Positions 25,447-34,288 of a stretch of 64,000 bases of DNA are shown one piece after another. This stretch comes from Akkermansia sp. (GTDB taxonomy: Bacteria; Verrucomicrobiota; Verrucomicrobiia; Verrucomicrobiales; Akkermansiaceae), in the NCBI GenBank assembly GCA_017415555.1, contig JAFQGF010000017.1:1-64000 (forward strand), read 5' to 3'. A program made the position numbers and the translations under genes. Position 1 is the stretch's first letter. Each line of letters starts with the position of its first letter. The notes under the pieces are model-generated. The model was given only the letters and a program-made list of their open reading frames with translations, searched no databases and was not told the origin of the DNA.

Positions 25447-28146
25447 TCAGGATTCTCCGCGCTCTTTCTTTTCCTTGAGCAACTTGCCATATACATAAAA
25501 ACCGACAATGGTAGACTCCCATTTATCGCCGTCACGACGCAGGCGCACAAAGCGCGCACAGGGGGCAGCCTTTCGCAAGTCTGCCCTCAGCACAGCCCCG
25601 GAAACCTCGGGTTTCACGCGCACTGGCTCCCAGTTCTGGCCATCATCGGATACGTCCACGATGAAATCACGGTCGTTGCGGGCAGCCTCGGCAAAGAGAC
25701 AGACCAACCCGCTGAGGCGGGAGTTATCCTCCAACTCCAGCGTCATTGCAGCGTTACCCTCAAACTTGGCAGGGATGTTACCGCCCCCCTTCTGCAACAC
25801 GCCCCAATGCAGGCATGCATGAGCCGTCTGCGCCTCCGTGAGAGTGGCAGCAGAACGAATAATCCCCTTAGCAGACACTATCTTACCCGGGAACGCGCGG
25901 AACTTAAACTTATTCTTGGGGAACATCTTCTTACACTTGCGCTGTGCCAGCTTACCGATGGCCTGGAAGGTGCGCTTATCACCATTCTTACCGGCAGCGT
26001 AGATAGCCTCGCCCAAAGCAGTCCATGTGGCATCCATTGTTTTCTTCGTTGCGCGGGCGCGACTCATCGTCTTGATAATCAACTCACTGAATTCTTCTTG
26101 CAGTTTCTCATTTTCTGCATCCGAGCCGGGCACGGAGGCGATAAACTCCAACCCCCAGGACAGCACGGCGCCAGAATAATCCGGCTTATCCATCAGCGTA
26201 TTGAGAGCCTCCTTCATATATGCAAGCTGCTCTTCGGGCGTGTTACAACCGGCCATCTGGGCACTCAGCAGCGGGGCAATATCCCAGCGATTTGTACCAA
26301 AACTCTTGCATTTTTTGAAGAACGCTTCGTACATCTTGTTCCTGGCTCGGCGTTCCGGCACCAGCGGCAGCAGATGCGGGTACACATAGCGGCTCAACAT
26401 AGTGGCAGCGCAGTTGTGGAACTTCACAGCCAGGGTATCCACCACACGGTCGTGCATTTCCTTCCACTTCTCCTTATTCTGCGGAGCCTTCTGCTTCAGA
26501 TAACCGGCATACGCCACCCAAACTGGCCAGTTAAGCGGCTGAGCCACCACCGCAGCATCAAAGCAATCGATGGCACTCTTGGTCATGCGGCGGGAAGCCA
26601 GCAGCTCCGCAAGTGCCGCCAGTTGGTCAGACACCATCGTCTTGTGGCGATCCGTGTACAAGTCCTGCATCAGAATGAGGAAATCCCAATCATGCAGCCC
26701 CCAGAACACCTTGTGCATACCATGCTGCCAGTAAATGGAATACCCCTTCCGCCACTCATTCCCCACGCGCACAGTGTAGGCGCAGTGCCCGGGCTCGCCC
26801 ATAGTCATAGCCGGAATACCGGCTGCCAGTGCTCCATAGGCGCCATAATGCGAACATGCGCCACAAACACCACCTATTTCCCGATGCGCCCAGGCTGTCG
26901 TGTTCTTGGTATACTCCATAATAGGCCCAAGATAATCTGCCGAGAACACAGAATCCCCCGCCACATTGCGAAGGCGGTATACCAGCTGGCCACTAGCCCC
27001 CAGATAGCCTTCTGCCGGCAGACGAACATTATCCCGCTGCCAGGCCAGAGACTGCGGACTCCCCCATCCACCGGGCTCCCTATTACCACAGACGATACGG
27101 GTCTCCCAGTATTGGAGCGTATCGAAAATCACATTCAGCTTTCCATCCTGATAACTGCTGAAATAGTAGGCAAAGCGAGCCAGCATGTCCTTCTCCGAGA
27201 AATGCTCGCGTGCAAACTCCGTGGCCGTAGTGGCGCAGATACGGCGAGCTACCGGGTCCTGCATATCTTCCGAATACAGAGAGTAAATTTTCGCCATATA
27301 GATGAGCCCCTGCCCAAGGCGATCCGTGGGACCGGAGAACATAACCCCATTAATCCAATCCAAATCGCTGCTCAGCTCAAACAGCAGTGCAGCCCCCATC
27401 TTCTGCTCCACCACTCGCTGAATTCCCTCGTACCCCACCTTGCGAATGAGACTGATGCGCGCCAGGTCCAGACGATTGGCAGGCTCCTTCAGGAATGCCC
27501 ATATTGCCTCATCATCCCCCTTGCCTATTTTACCGAGCACGCGTTCCAGCAATGCCTTGTAGATAACATCCGGGTTTTTCCAATGGTCCGGTGTAAAATC
27601 CTCGCTGCGGAAATTGGTACGCCCCTTCCCCTTGGTCTCTTCTTTTTCATACAGCTCGGCTATGCGTTTGGCATTACGCGCCACAGAGCCATTGCGAGCC
27701 GCATCACACACACCGGGGATAACCTGCTGGGCGGGGTCTACCGGGACATCGGCCTCCTTAACATCCTTGAGCTTAGCGGGGGTCTGTTCCTTGGGCATGA
27801 AGGAATCCGGGTCGCGCTCCACCAGGGCGGGTCCATCATCCGTCGCTTCACCCCAAGCGCCATCATCCTCATCATCGACCTCCATGTCGGCCATATCGGA
27901 ATCGTTTGCGCTCACTCCGCCACCTTCATCAATCACCACGCCCTGCACAGGCGTAACATCAGGTGCAACCTGGGGTGTTTGCTGAGGCTTCCCGGTTGCC
28001 ACCGCGTGAGCGGGAGACGGAGCGGAGGGAGCAGAAGCTACCTCCAGCAGCCACGCAGTCAGATAGCCGCCCACCATTGCTGCAAGAACTCCACAAAGCA
28101 GTTGTACAAGTTTTGTTGACATATCAGGTATTATGAAAGGTTTCAT
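25447..28146 (-). CDS. Large membrane-anchored transglutaminase-like protein with discoidin-type C-terminus
   Basis: 899 residues. An N-terminal membrane span (LVQLLCGVLAAMVGGYLTAWLL) leads into a Pro/Ala- and acid-rich linker (about 35-110) and a long helical region. A transglutaminase/protease-like core follows: Cys428 in GGVCGACSHYGAYGALAAG, then GIPAM, and His454 in EPGHCAYTVRVGNEW; the third catalytic residue is not certain. After more helices, residues about 760-890 look like a coagulation-factor F5/8 (discoidin) carbohydrate-binding domain (FIVDVSDDGQNWEPVRV and ARFVRLRRDGDKWE). It probably acts outside the inner membrane on a peptide or glycan. ATG at 28146 is two bases after the preceding stop codon. 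The function is unknown. Confidence 0.8.
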   Translation of the reverse strand: MKPFIIPDMSTKLVQLLCGVLAAMVGGYLTAWLLEVASAPSAPSPAHAVATGKPQQTPQVAPDVTPVQGVVIDEGGGVSANDSDMADMEVDDEDDGAWGEATDDGPALVERDPDSFMPKEQTPAKLKDVKEADVPVDPAQQVIPGVCDAARNGSVARNAKRIAELYEKEETKGKGRTNFRSEDFTPDHWKNPDVIYKALLERVLGKIGKGDDEAIWAFLKEPANRLDLARISLIRKVGYEGIQRVVEQKMGAALLFELSSDLDWINGVMFSGPTDRLGQGLIYMAKIYSLYSEDMQDPVARRICATTATEFAREHFSEKDMLARFAYYFSSYQDGKLNVIFDTLQYWETRIVCGNREPGGWGSPQSLAWQRDNVRLPAEGYLGASGQLVYRLRNVAGDSVFSADYLGPIMEYTKNTTAWAHREIGGVCGACSHYGAYGALAAGIPAMTMGEPGHCAYTVRVGNEWRKGYSIYWQHGMHKVFWGLHDWDFLILMQDLYTDRHKTMVSDQLAALAELLASRRMTKSAIDCFDAAVVAQPLNWPVWVAYAGYLKQKAPQNKEKWKEMHDRVVDTLAVKFHNCAATMLSRYVYPHLLPLVPERRARNKMYEAFFKKCKSFGTNRWDIAPLLSAQMAGCNTPEEQLAYMKEALNTLMDKPDYSGAVLSWGLEFIASVPGSDAENEKLQEEFSELIIKTMSRARATKKTMDATWTALGEAIYAAGKNGDKRTFQAIGKLAQRKCKKMFPKNKFKFRAFPGKIVSAKGIIRSAATLTEAQTAHACLHWGVLQKGGGNIPAKFEGNAAMTLELEDNSRLSGLVCLFAEAARNDRDFIVDVSDDGQNWEPVRVKPEVSGAVLRADLRKAAPCARFVRLRRDGDKWESTIVGFYVYGKLLKEKKERGES

Positions 28147-28148
28147 GT

Positions 28149-29675
28149 TCAGTCCGCCCGATGCTGAAGAATATCGTTAAGAATTCTGTCGGCCTTATGT
28201 TTCACGAGAGAATCGGGATGCTTCTGCAACATCTGCAGCGTCGGAACGGCTCGCTTTGTGCCGAAATCTGCCAGATACTTCAGCACGGCATCCAGCAGTT
28301 GCAAATCCGTTTCCAGAGAAATACCGGGCAGCAACACCTCTTCCGCACGGCTTCCCAGAGCAGCCATCATTTCATTCCACACAACAGGGTTGGCAGACCA
28401 CAACTGTACCACCGGCTCCACCATGGCATCCGGGTCTTCTGCAATAAGTCTCCGCATCACCTTGGGCGATACCCCTTTCCCCTGGCTCCTGCTGGCTTCA
28501 AAATATTCTCTCAAACGAGCAAGTGCCACACCATCCCCATTTGGCGCATAGACAACAAGAGCCTCCAGCAGAGACTGTAATGTCTCGGGTTCAGACTCCC
28601 ATGGATCGTTGAGCACCTGCAGAATAGCATCCCTTATATCCCGGCGCAGCACCTGTACATTGGCGGAGGCCAGCATATTGGCCGCGGCACTCACACGCAT
28701 GGGATCCATGCACATCAACTCGCTGACATTGGCTACAACAAAGTTGGGATTATGGGGCGTAGTAAGCACATCTGCAGAATAGCAGCTGACAAGATTTGCC
28801 TTTTCCGCATCGAAGTCCACCTCATACACACCGGCAGCGGAGTTGGCATATACCACCTGGCCGTAGCGGGATGCAATGCGGGACACATTTCCCCCGCTGA
28901 CCCGCACATTCGCAACAACAAACAACGCCCCTTCCGCCCGGGTATATGCACGGGCATATTCCGCCTGCAGCAGGCGAGTCAGAGACTCCCGTACCATCGT
29001 ACGCGTTGATGAGTTCTGGCGCGTCATATAGATGGCATAGTGCCGCTGGCGAGGCGCTTCTGCCTGCAGGGCACGAAATACCTCCAAATCCTCAGCGGAA
29101 AGTCGGCCGGCCTTTGGCGCCTCCGGCTCCGGATGCGGAGTAGCAACCTCCGCAACAGGCACCTCTTCATCTGCCGGAGCGGACTCAGGAACACGGGCAT
29201 GCCAGAACAGAGGCATTGTCCCGCCCATTGAGAGCATCAGAAGCACGCCCAAAGACACAGCAACCCGATGTCTGCGGAAAGATGGCAGCAAAAGTATGGC
29301 CGACACCAAACATATCCCCACCGACACCACAAACTGGTACTCCGGCTCAAGCTGATTAATGGGTGTCTTGTATGTCTCACTGTCACCCAGCATGAAGACA
29401 AAAACGCATATCAGAAACAGCAAAACAGACAAGCTGCAACGCACCTTACCGGCCATGCTGTATGGCTGCTCGGCCTGCAAAGCCCGGCTCATACGCCGCG
29501 CGCGCGCAGCCTGTCGTATGTACAGACGCCGATTCTGCGCCACAACCGCTTCCACAGCCGGTGTTTTAACGGTTGACGCAGCAGGGAACTCCACACTCAC
29601 ACAGTCCGAACAGACGGCCTGAGCTTCTGCAGACGCCTGAAACTTCTTTCCACACCTTATGCACTCTTTTTCCAC
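28149..29675 (-). CDS. Zinc-ribbon membrane protein with helical-repeat domain
   Basis: 508 residues, unknown function. A short zinc ribbon opens the protein (Cys5, Cys8, Cys22, Cys25 in CIRCGKKF and CSDC). About three membrane spans follow near residues 78-155 (VLLFLICVFVFMLG, VSVGICLVSAILLLP, VAVSLGVLLMLSMGG). A long Glu/Pro linker and a soluble part follow, with HEAT-like helices near the end (LLDAVLKYLADFGTKRAVPTLQML). The start is a GTG at 29675: it puts the zinc ribbon first and sits 7 bases after a strong -10 box, so the mRNA would be leaderless. The next gene begins two bases after its stop. Confidence 0.75.
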   Translation of the reverse strand: MEKECIRCGKKFQASAEAQAVCSDCVSVEFPAASTVKTPAVEAVVAQNRRLYIRQAARARRMSRALQAEQPYSMAGKVRCSLSVLLFLICVFVFMLGDSETYKTPINQLEPEYQFVVSVGICLVSAILLLPSFRRHRVAVSLGVLLMLSMGGTMPLFWHARVPESAPADEEVPVAEVATPHPEPEAPKAGRLSAEDLEVFRALQAEAPRQRHYAIYMTRQNSSTRTMVRESLTRLLQAEYARAYTRAEGALFVVANVRVSGGNVSRIASRYGQVVYANSAAGVYEVDFDAEKANLVSCYSADVLTTPHNPNFVVANVSELMCMDPMRVSAAANMLASANVQVLRRDIRDAILQVLNDPWESEPETLQSLLEALVVYAPNGDGVALARLREYFEASRSQGKGVSPKVMRRLIAEDPDAMVEPVVQLWSANPVVWNEMMAALGSRAEEVLLPGISLETDLQLLDAVLKYLADFGTKRAVPTLQMLQKHPDSLVKHKADRILNDILQHRAD

Positions 29676-29682
29676 AAGGTGT

Positions 29683-29711
29683 TATATAGCAAAAATCGCC
29701 TTCGAATGCAA
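29683..29711 (-). promoter_or_regulatory. Promoter of the zinc-ribbon membrane protein gene
   Basis: On the minus strand, TTGCAT (29706-29711), 17 bp, TATATA (29683-29688), ending 7 bases before the GTG start. Confidence 0.65.
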
Positions 29712-29768
29712 GCACGGAATGCGGCAAAACCCAAAATAGAATACCTCGCAACGGCGGAACGCCAATGC

Positions 29769-30371
29769 TTATTCGGCATCGGCATACTCTACCGGGGTAA
29801 ACACGGCAGGAACTACATCCGCAAACGGGCTGCTCTGGGCAGAAAACACATCGCGCCCCAACTCGTACACGATAACAGAATCCGACTCGAAGATACGCAC
29901 TGCCCCTTGCAGGGCACGGTGATTGTGAGTGAAGGGAGTACGGCTCTCACCGGAAACAGATATGCAGGTAAACTTATCCGGAGACGCCGGGGCACAAAGG
30001 CGGGCAAAAGAGGTATCCGATACAGGAATGGCTACCGAAGCGACGGGAGACTTAACGGAAGCCACAGCCAGCGGGGCACCCTTGGGCTGCGGAACCAGGA
30101 GGCTGACACCCAACACACCTACACCACAGCAAATGCCGGTTCCCCACACCCACTTTCTCAGGGAAATATTGCTGATGCGCTGCTTTATATGCTCCCAGAG
30201 CAAGGTACGGGCGGGGCGACACACGGCATCACGAGCGATGCGATCACGAAGATTCTGTACGAAGCGTTCCTCGTAATCTGCCTCTGCCACGGGTTCCTCC
30301 CGCAACAGCACCAGCAGTTCGACCAGACGCTCCTCAGTAATGCCATCGACATCTGTTTCCTTCTTCGCCAT
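29769..30371 (-). CDS. Anti-sigma-factor-like single-span membrane protein
   Basis: A 200-residue protein with an acidic cytoplasmic N-terminus (about 70 residues, EERLVELLVLLREEPVAEA), one membrane span near 75-92 (WVWGTGICCGVGVLGVSLLVP) and an extracytoplasmic domain of about 105 residues. This layout is that of anti-sigma factors and FecR-like regulators, but no zinc-binding HxxxCxxC motif is present and no sigma-factor gene is adjacent, so the role is only inferred. It stands 93 bp before the zinc-ribbon gene, which has its own promoter in that gap. Confidence 0.65.
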   Translation of the reverse strand: MAKKETDVDGITEERLVELLVLLREEPVAEADYEERFVQNLRDRIARDAVCRPARTLLWEHIKQRISNISLRKWVWGTGICCGVGVLGVSLLVPQPKGAPLAVASVKSPVASVAIPVSDTSFARLCAPASPDKFTCISVSGESRTPFTHNHRALQGAVRIFESDSVIVYELGRDVFSAQSSPFADVVPAVFTPVEYADAE

Positions 30372-30480
30372 AATTGTGAGATTGTGTACGTGCGTTAGAG
30401 TAATGACGTCTAATAAAAACTATTTGTTCAAAAAAAATGCAAAAAAAGAAAAATAATGCTGAAGGGGCGAAAAAACGGAC
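30372..30480. other. AT-rich gap after hemA
   Basis: Contains poly-T runs on the minus strand (30430-30455) that could serve as a weak terminator for hemA, but I see no clear stem before them. Confidence 0.3.
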
Positions 30481-31539
30481 TCAGGAAGAAGCAAAGCGCT
30501 TTCGCCGCAACAAATCCGGGGCATTCTCCAACACCCATTCATGTACCAGTTTCTCTCCACCGGCAATCTCCGCCCCTCTCAAACGACGCGTATCTGCCAC
30601 CATGGCCTGCAAGTCGTCCATATCATACACATGCACCCCCTGCACCCGGGAACAGGCCGGATCCACATTCCGGGGCACGGAAAGGTCGATCAGGAAAAGC
30701 GGGCGCCCCTCCCGGGTTTGCTGAGTACCCTGCAATACAGATGGCGAAACCACATAAACCGGAGAAGCAGTTGAGACGATGACAATATCTATCTGCTCCA
30801 GGTATGGCACCCATTCGGCAAAACGTATAACACGTCCCCCCACCTGTTCTGCCAGAGCCACGGCGCGGTCGTAGGAGCGGTTGGCGACAAAGATACTCTC
30901 CGCACCGCGGGAGCACAGACTCTGCGCTGTGCTGCGTGCAATTTCCCCGGCACCTACCACCAGTACATTCGCACCGGCCAGCCCGCCAAGAACACGCTGA
31001 GCCAGCATCACCGCCACCGCCCCCACAGAGGTAGGGCCGGAAGTAATGCGAGTCTCACTGCGTACCTTCTTTCCTATGCTGAAAATTCTCTGGAAAGTAC
31101 GGTTGGCGCAGGTGGACGTTGTAGCAGCTTCCTGAGCCGCCCGGTATGCATCTTTCAGCTGCCCGAATATTTCCGTTTCGCCCACCACCATAGAGTCCAG
31201 CCCAGCCGCCACACAAGCCAGATGCTCCAGAGCCTCATCCTCCGCATATCTGTAAAAACAGGCAGAAATCTCTCCCGCACAGGGTACACAGCCCAGCATG
31301 TGTGCCAGAATGCCGCTATGAGCCGCTTCCGCATCGTGGGTCCAGTAGTACAACTCTGTACGGTTGCAGGTAGACAGAAGCACACACTCCTCCACACCGG
31401 GCAACGCAGCCAGCTCCGCATTACGCAGTGCCAGATGCTTTCGGGATACTGAGAATTTTTCCCGCACCTCCAGCGACGAGGTGCGATAATTCAGCCCCAG
31501 ACAATGTAACTGGGGCAGTTCTGCAAAATCAGGCTCCAA
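30481..31539 (-). CDS. hemA: Glutamyl-tRNA reductase, shortened C-terminus
   Basis: Reduces glutamyl-tRNA(Glu) to glutamate-1-semialdehyde, the first step of C5-pathway tetrapyrrole synthesis. The catalytic cysteine lies in VLLSTCNRTELYYW; GLDSMVVGETEIFGQLKDAY and the NADPH-binding VLVVGAGEIARSTAQSL follow, then LIDLSVPRNVDP. At 352 residues it lacks most of the C-terminal dimerisation domain (usual length 410-460); no continuation is visible in other frames after the stop. Its ATG overlaps the end of the cobA-hemD fusion gene by 11 bases, so translation is probably coupled. No hemL or hemB is present in the window. Confidence 0.94.
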   Translation of the reverse strand: MEPDFAELPQLHCLGLNYRTSSLEVREKFSVSRKHLALRNAELAALPGVEECVLLSTCNRTELYYWTHDAEAAHSGILAHMLGCVPCAGEISACFYRYAEDEALEHLACVAAGLDSMVVGETEIFGQLKDAYRAAQEAATTSTCANRTFQRIFSIGKKVRSETRITSGPTSVGAVAVMLAQRVLGGLAGANVLVVGAGEIARSTAQSLCSRGAESIFVANRSYDRAVALAEQVGGRVIRFAEWVPYLEQIDIVIVSTASPVYVVSPSVLQGTQQTREGRPLFLIDLSVPRNVDPACSRVQGVHVYDMDDLQAMVADTRRLRGAEIAGGEKLVHEWVLENAPDLLRRKRFASS

Positions 31540-33055
31540 GGTTTTCTACAATCGTTTGTACCAAGTCCTCTATATTATGTGCGGCACTTTCCATAGCCGG
31601 AGCTATACCATACTCGCGCAGAGTTGTCGTGGTAACCGGTCCTATGCTGGCCACCCGGCATGCCTCCGGCAGCGGGATATCGAGTGCCATGAAGTTATGC
31701 ACCGTACTGGAACTGGTGAAGGTGATGAGATCAGCCCCGGCCTCCAGCAGGGCGGCTCGTGCCCCTGTAGGGTCTTCCGTCTCGGGGACTGTATTGTAAG
31801 CAATACACTCATCCACAATAGCTTGACGTTTCATCAGTTCTTTATAGACAACATCCCGCCCCTTTTCGCTGTGTACCCAGAGCATCGTCACATTGGCCAC
31901 TCCACCAAACTCCTCGCCCTTGCGGTCAAACTCTGCAATAAGCTCTTCGGCCACCGCCTTTTGGGGCATAATATCCACCATCAGCCCAAATTTCTTCAGC
32001 TGAGCCGCGGTTCCCGGCCCCACAGCGGCAATGCGGGCACCCCCCAACTCCCGGATATCCTCGTAAACAGCAAAAAATGCCTCAAAGAACTTCTTGACTC
32101 CATTGGGGCTGGAGAATACAAGCCAGTCGTAATGAGGGCTGTCCACCACAGCAGCAGCAAAATCTTTGCGATCTGAAGGCGGCACAATGCGAATAGTCGG
32201 CAGCTCGAGCACCTCCGCCCCCATAGCGGAGAGGCGGTCAGAAAGCGCACTGGCCTGCTCGCGCGTGCGGGTAACAACAATGCGCTTCCCGGCCAATGGC
32301 AGGCGATTTCCGGCACCGAGGCATTTCCGCAGACTCACCACATCCCCCAGAACCACAACAGCAGGAGCGCCAAGAACGCCCTCCACTGCATCTGCCAACC
32401 CGCCCAGCGTAGACTCCACCCATTTCTGGCGCGCAGTGGTAGCCCACTGTACAGCCGCCGCCGGGGTTGCGGGGGACATACCGGCCTGCATCAGAGCATC
32501 CAGAGTTGCCCTCAGACGGCTCATTCCCATCAGTATAACCTTTGTGCCACCGGTAGCCGCAATAGCAGCAATATCCAAATCGCTGCTTTCCTTACCGGGC
32601 ATCTCATGCCCGGTAAAAACGGTAAATTGAGCACTCATGCCACGGTGCGTCAAGGGGATACCCACAGCGGCCGGCCCCGCCAATGCAGAGCTGATACCCG
32701 GCACAACTTCAAACGGCACCCCAGCATCCAACAAAGCCAGAGCTTCCTCACTACCACGCCCGAAAATGTAAGGATCCCCCCCCTTCAGGCGCACCGTGTG
32801 CTCATACTTCCCGGCACAGGCTACCAGCAGAGAATTGATTTCTTCCTGCGGCATGGCATGATTGCCGGCTCTTTTCCCGACATACACTTGCTCACATCCG
32901 CTTTTGCAGCGGCTCAGCAACGCAGCATCCGCCAGAGCATCGTATACCACGCAATCCGCCAGTTCCAACAGGCGTGCGCCTTTCAGAGTGATAAGTTCCG
33001 GGTCGCCCGGGCCTGCCCCCACAAGATGAACCATACCGATATGGGCTGTCTTCAT
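31529..33055 (-). CDS. Fused uroporphyrinogen-III C-methyltransferase and uroporphyrinogen-III synthase
   Basis: Two enzymes in one chain of 508 residues. Residues 1-245 are a SUMT/CobA methyltransferase: VHLVGAGPGDPELITLKGA, YVGKRAGNH, and VRLKGGDPYIFGRGSEE, with VVPGISSALAGPA. Residues about 255-508 are HemD: RIVVTRTREQASALSDRL, VFSSPNGVKKFFE, and ITFTSSSTVHNF. Such fusions are known in Firmicutes and others. It links closure of the uroporphyrinogen III ring with the first step towards sirohaem or cobalamin. It lies 18 bp after the NodB lipoprotein gene and overlaps hemA by 11 bp, in one transcription unit. Confidence 0.95.
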   Translation of the reverse strand: MKTAHIGMVHLVGAGPGDPELITLKGARLLELADCVVYDALADAALLSRCKSGCEQVYVGKRAGNHAMPQEEINSLLVACAGKYEHTVRLKGGDPYIFGRGSEEALALLDAGVPFEVVPGISSALAGPAAVGIPLTHRGMSAQFTVFTGHEMPGKESSDLDIAAIAATGGTKVILMGMSRLRATLDALMQAGMSPATPAAAVQWATTARQKWVESTLGGLADAVEGVLGAPAVVVLGDVVSLRKCLGAGNRLPLAGKRIVVTRTREQASALSDRLSAMGAEVLELPTIRIVPPSDRKDFAAAVVDSPHYDWLVFSSPNGVKKFFEAFFAVYEDIRELGGARIAAVGPGTAAQLKKFGLMVDIMPQKAVAEELIAEFDRKGEEFGGVANVTMLWVHSEKGRDVVYKELMKRQAIVDECIAYNTVPETEDPTGARAALLEAGADLITFTSSSTVHNFMALDIPLPEACRVASIGPVTTTTLREYGIAPAMESAAHNIEDLVQTIVENLGA

Positions 33056-33073
33056 ATATAGCGTAAGATGTGA

Positions 33074-34114
33074 TTATTGTTCCACTGCTGCGGGCAGAGC
33101 AACGATTTCCGCGGCCCCTTCCCCGCCGGGGGTAGCCTCAGTCGGCAACGCTTCCGGAGCCACGCCCTCTGTCGCCGGCAACGGCTCAGCCGCCGGTTCT
33201 GCAGCACGCCGCCCCATCTCCACAAGCTGGGAAACCGTCACCAGCTTAAATCCCCGTGCCTGCAGTCCGGTTACGATACTCTCCACGGCTTCCAGCGTAG
33301 AAGCATGAATATCATGCAGCAGAATAATCGACCCCGGGCGAGCCTTTCCTACGGCTCGCTCCACCACTTTGTCGACACCGGGACGCTGCCAATCCCGCGT
33401 ATCCACATCCCACAGCACAGAGTGCATGCCATAATTCCGGCTCACCATCTCCACAAGGGAGGCATTTGTGGCGCCATATGGCGGACGCATGGCAGTGGGA
33501 TAATACCCGGTTGCCGCCTTGATAGCCTCATTCGTGCGCTCAATTTCGCGGGCAATGGTCTGCTTGCCACTGGCAGTCATTTTAATGTGAGTATAGGTGT
33601 GATTCGCCACCTCATGCCCCTCGGCCACGGCTCGCGCCAGTATCCCGGGGTAGCGGGCGGCATTCCTGCCCACCACAAAGAAAGTGGCACGCGCCCCATG
33701 GCGCTGCAGTATATCCAGAATCGCCGGCGTATAGGCAGAGCTGGGGCCGTCATCAAATGTGAGCGCCACATACATGCCGGGAACATTCACCTGCGACACC
33801 CGGATGCCGGGCTTCTTGGGCTGAAACTTACGGGGAGCCTGCGTTTCCACCGCAGCTGCCCCCTCAGAAGTAAGGGGAGCCTCCCGGTGAATGGTTGCAG
33901 GCGGAGCCGCGGGTGTCGTTATTTTCGCAACCTTGCTCGGAGTCTCCGGCTTCGGGCGCGTCAATTCCTCATTCTGCACAACCGGCTCAGCCGTCTCGGC
34001 AGGCCCAAGCATATCCGCCGGGCGTATCACATTGGCAGTATGCTGATTCTGGCTGCATGCAGCAAACATCATCATCGCTGCCAGAATGCACGTGTATTGA
34101 CTGAACTTTCTCAT
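33074..34114 (-). CDS. NodB-type polysaccharide deacetylase lipoprotein
   Basis: 346 residues with a lipoprotein signal (YTCILAAMMMFAAC, Cys20). A Pro/Thr/Ala-rich linker leads to a complete NodB domain (about 110-300): metal-binding TFDDGPS, the HTYTH zinc site, RPPYGATNASL, and the DTRDWQRPG and LLHDIH motifs. The family de-N-acetylates peptidoglycan or other GlcNAc polymers at the cell surface, and this one would be tethered to a membrane by its lipid. The tail is low complexity (Ala/Glu/Pro). A promoter precedes it (34133-34161), and it heads the unit with cobA-hemD and hemA, for which no functional link is apparent. Confidence 0.93.
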   Translation of the reverse strand: MRKFSQYTCILAAMMMFAACSQNQHTANVIRPADMLGPAETAEPVVQNEELTRPKPETPSKVAKITTPAAPPATIHREAPLTSEGAAAVETQAPRKFQPKKPGIRVSQVNVPGMYVALTFDDGPSSAYTPAILDILQRHGARATFFVVGRNAARYPGILARAVAEGHEVANHTYTHIKMTASGKQTIAREIERTNEAIKAATGYYPTAMRPPYGATNASLVEMVSRNYGMHSVLWDVDTRDWQRPGVDKVVERAVGKARPGSIILLHDIHASTLEAVESIVTGLQARGFKLVTVSQLVEMGRRAAEPAAEPLPATEGVAPEALPTEATPGGEGAAEIVALPAAVEQ

Positions 34115-34132
34115 AAATTTCCTGCTGCCCCC

Positions 34133-34161
34133 ATTCTACCCACCCGCCCCACTTTTGGCAA
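34133..34161 (-). promoter_or_regulatory. Promoter of the NodB lipoprotein-haem gene unit
   Basis: On the minus strand, TTGCCA (34156-34161), 17 bp, TAGAAT (34133-34138). The leader is about 12 bases. Confidence 0.65.
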
Positions 34162-34249
34162 CACCTTTTGAAGTCATGACGGTGCAAATTCTGTTTTTCC
34201 GAACCTCCGACACGCATAAGAATTCGGCATACATAGACTAAGAATAAGC

Positions 34250-34278
34250 TTGACTTCTGATGCAAGAAATGGTAGTAG
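34250..34278 (+). promoter_or_regulatory. Sulfatase promoter
   Basis: TTGACT (34250-34255), 17 bp, TAGTAG (34273-34278). The -10 ends 10 bases before the ATG at 34289, leaving a leader of only about 4 bases. Confidence 0.6.
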
Positions 34279-34288
34279 TGAAGGTGCT

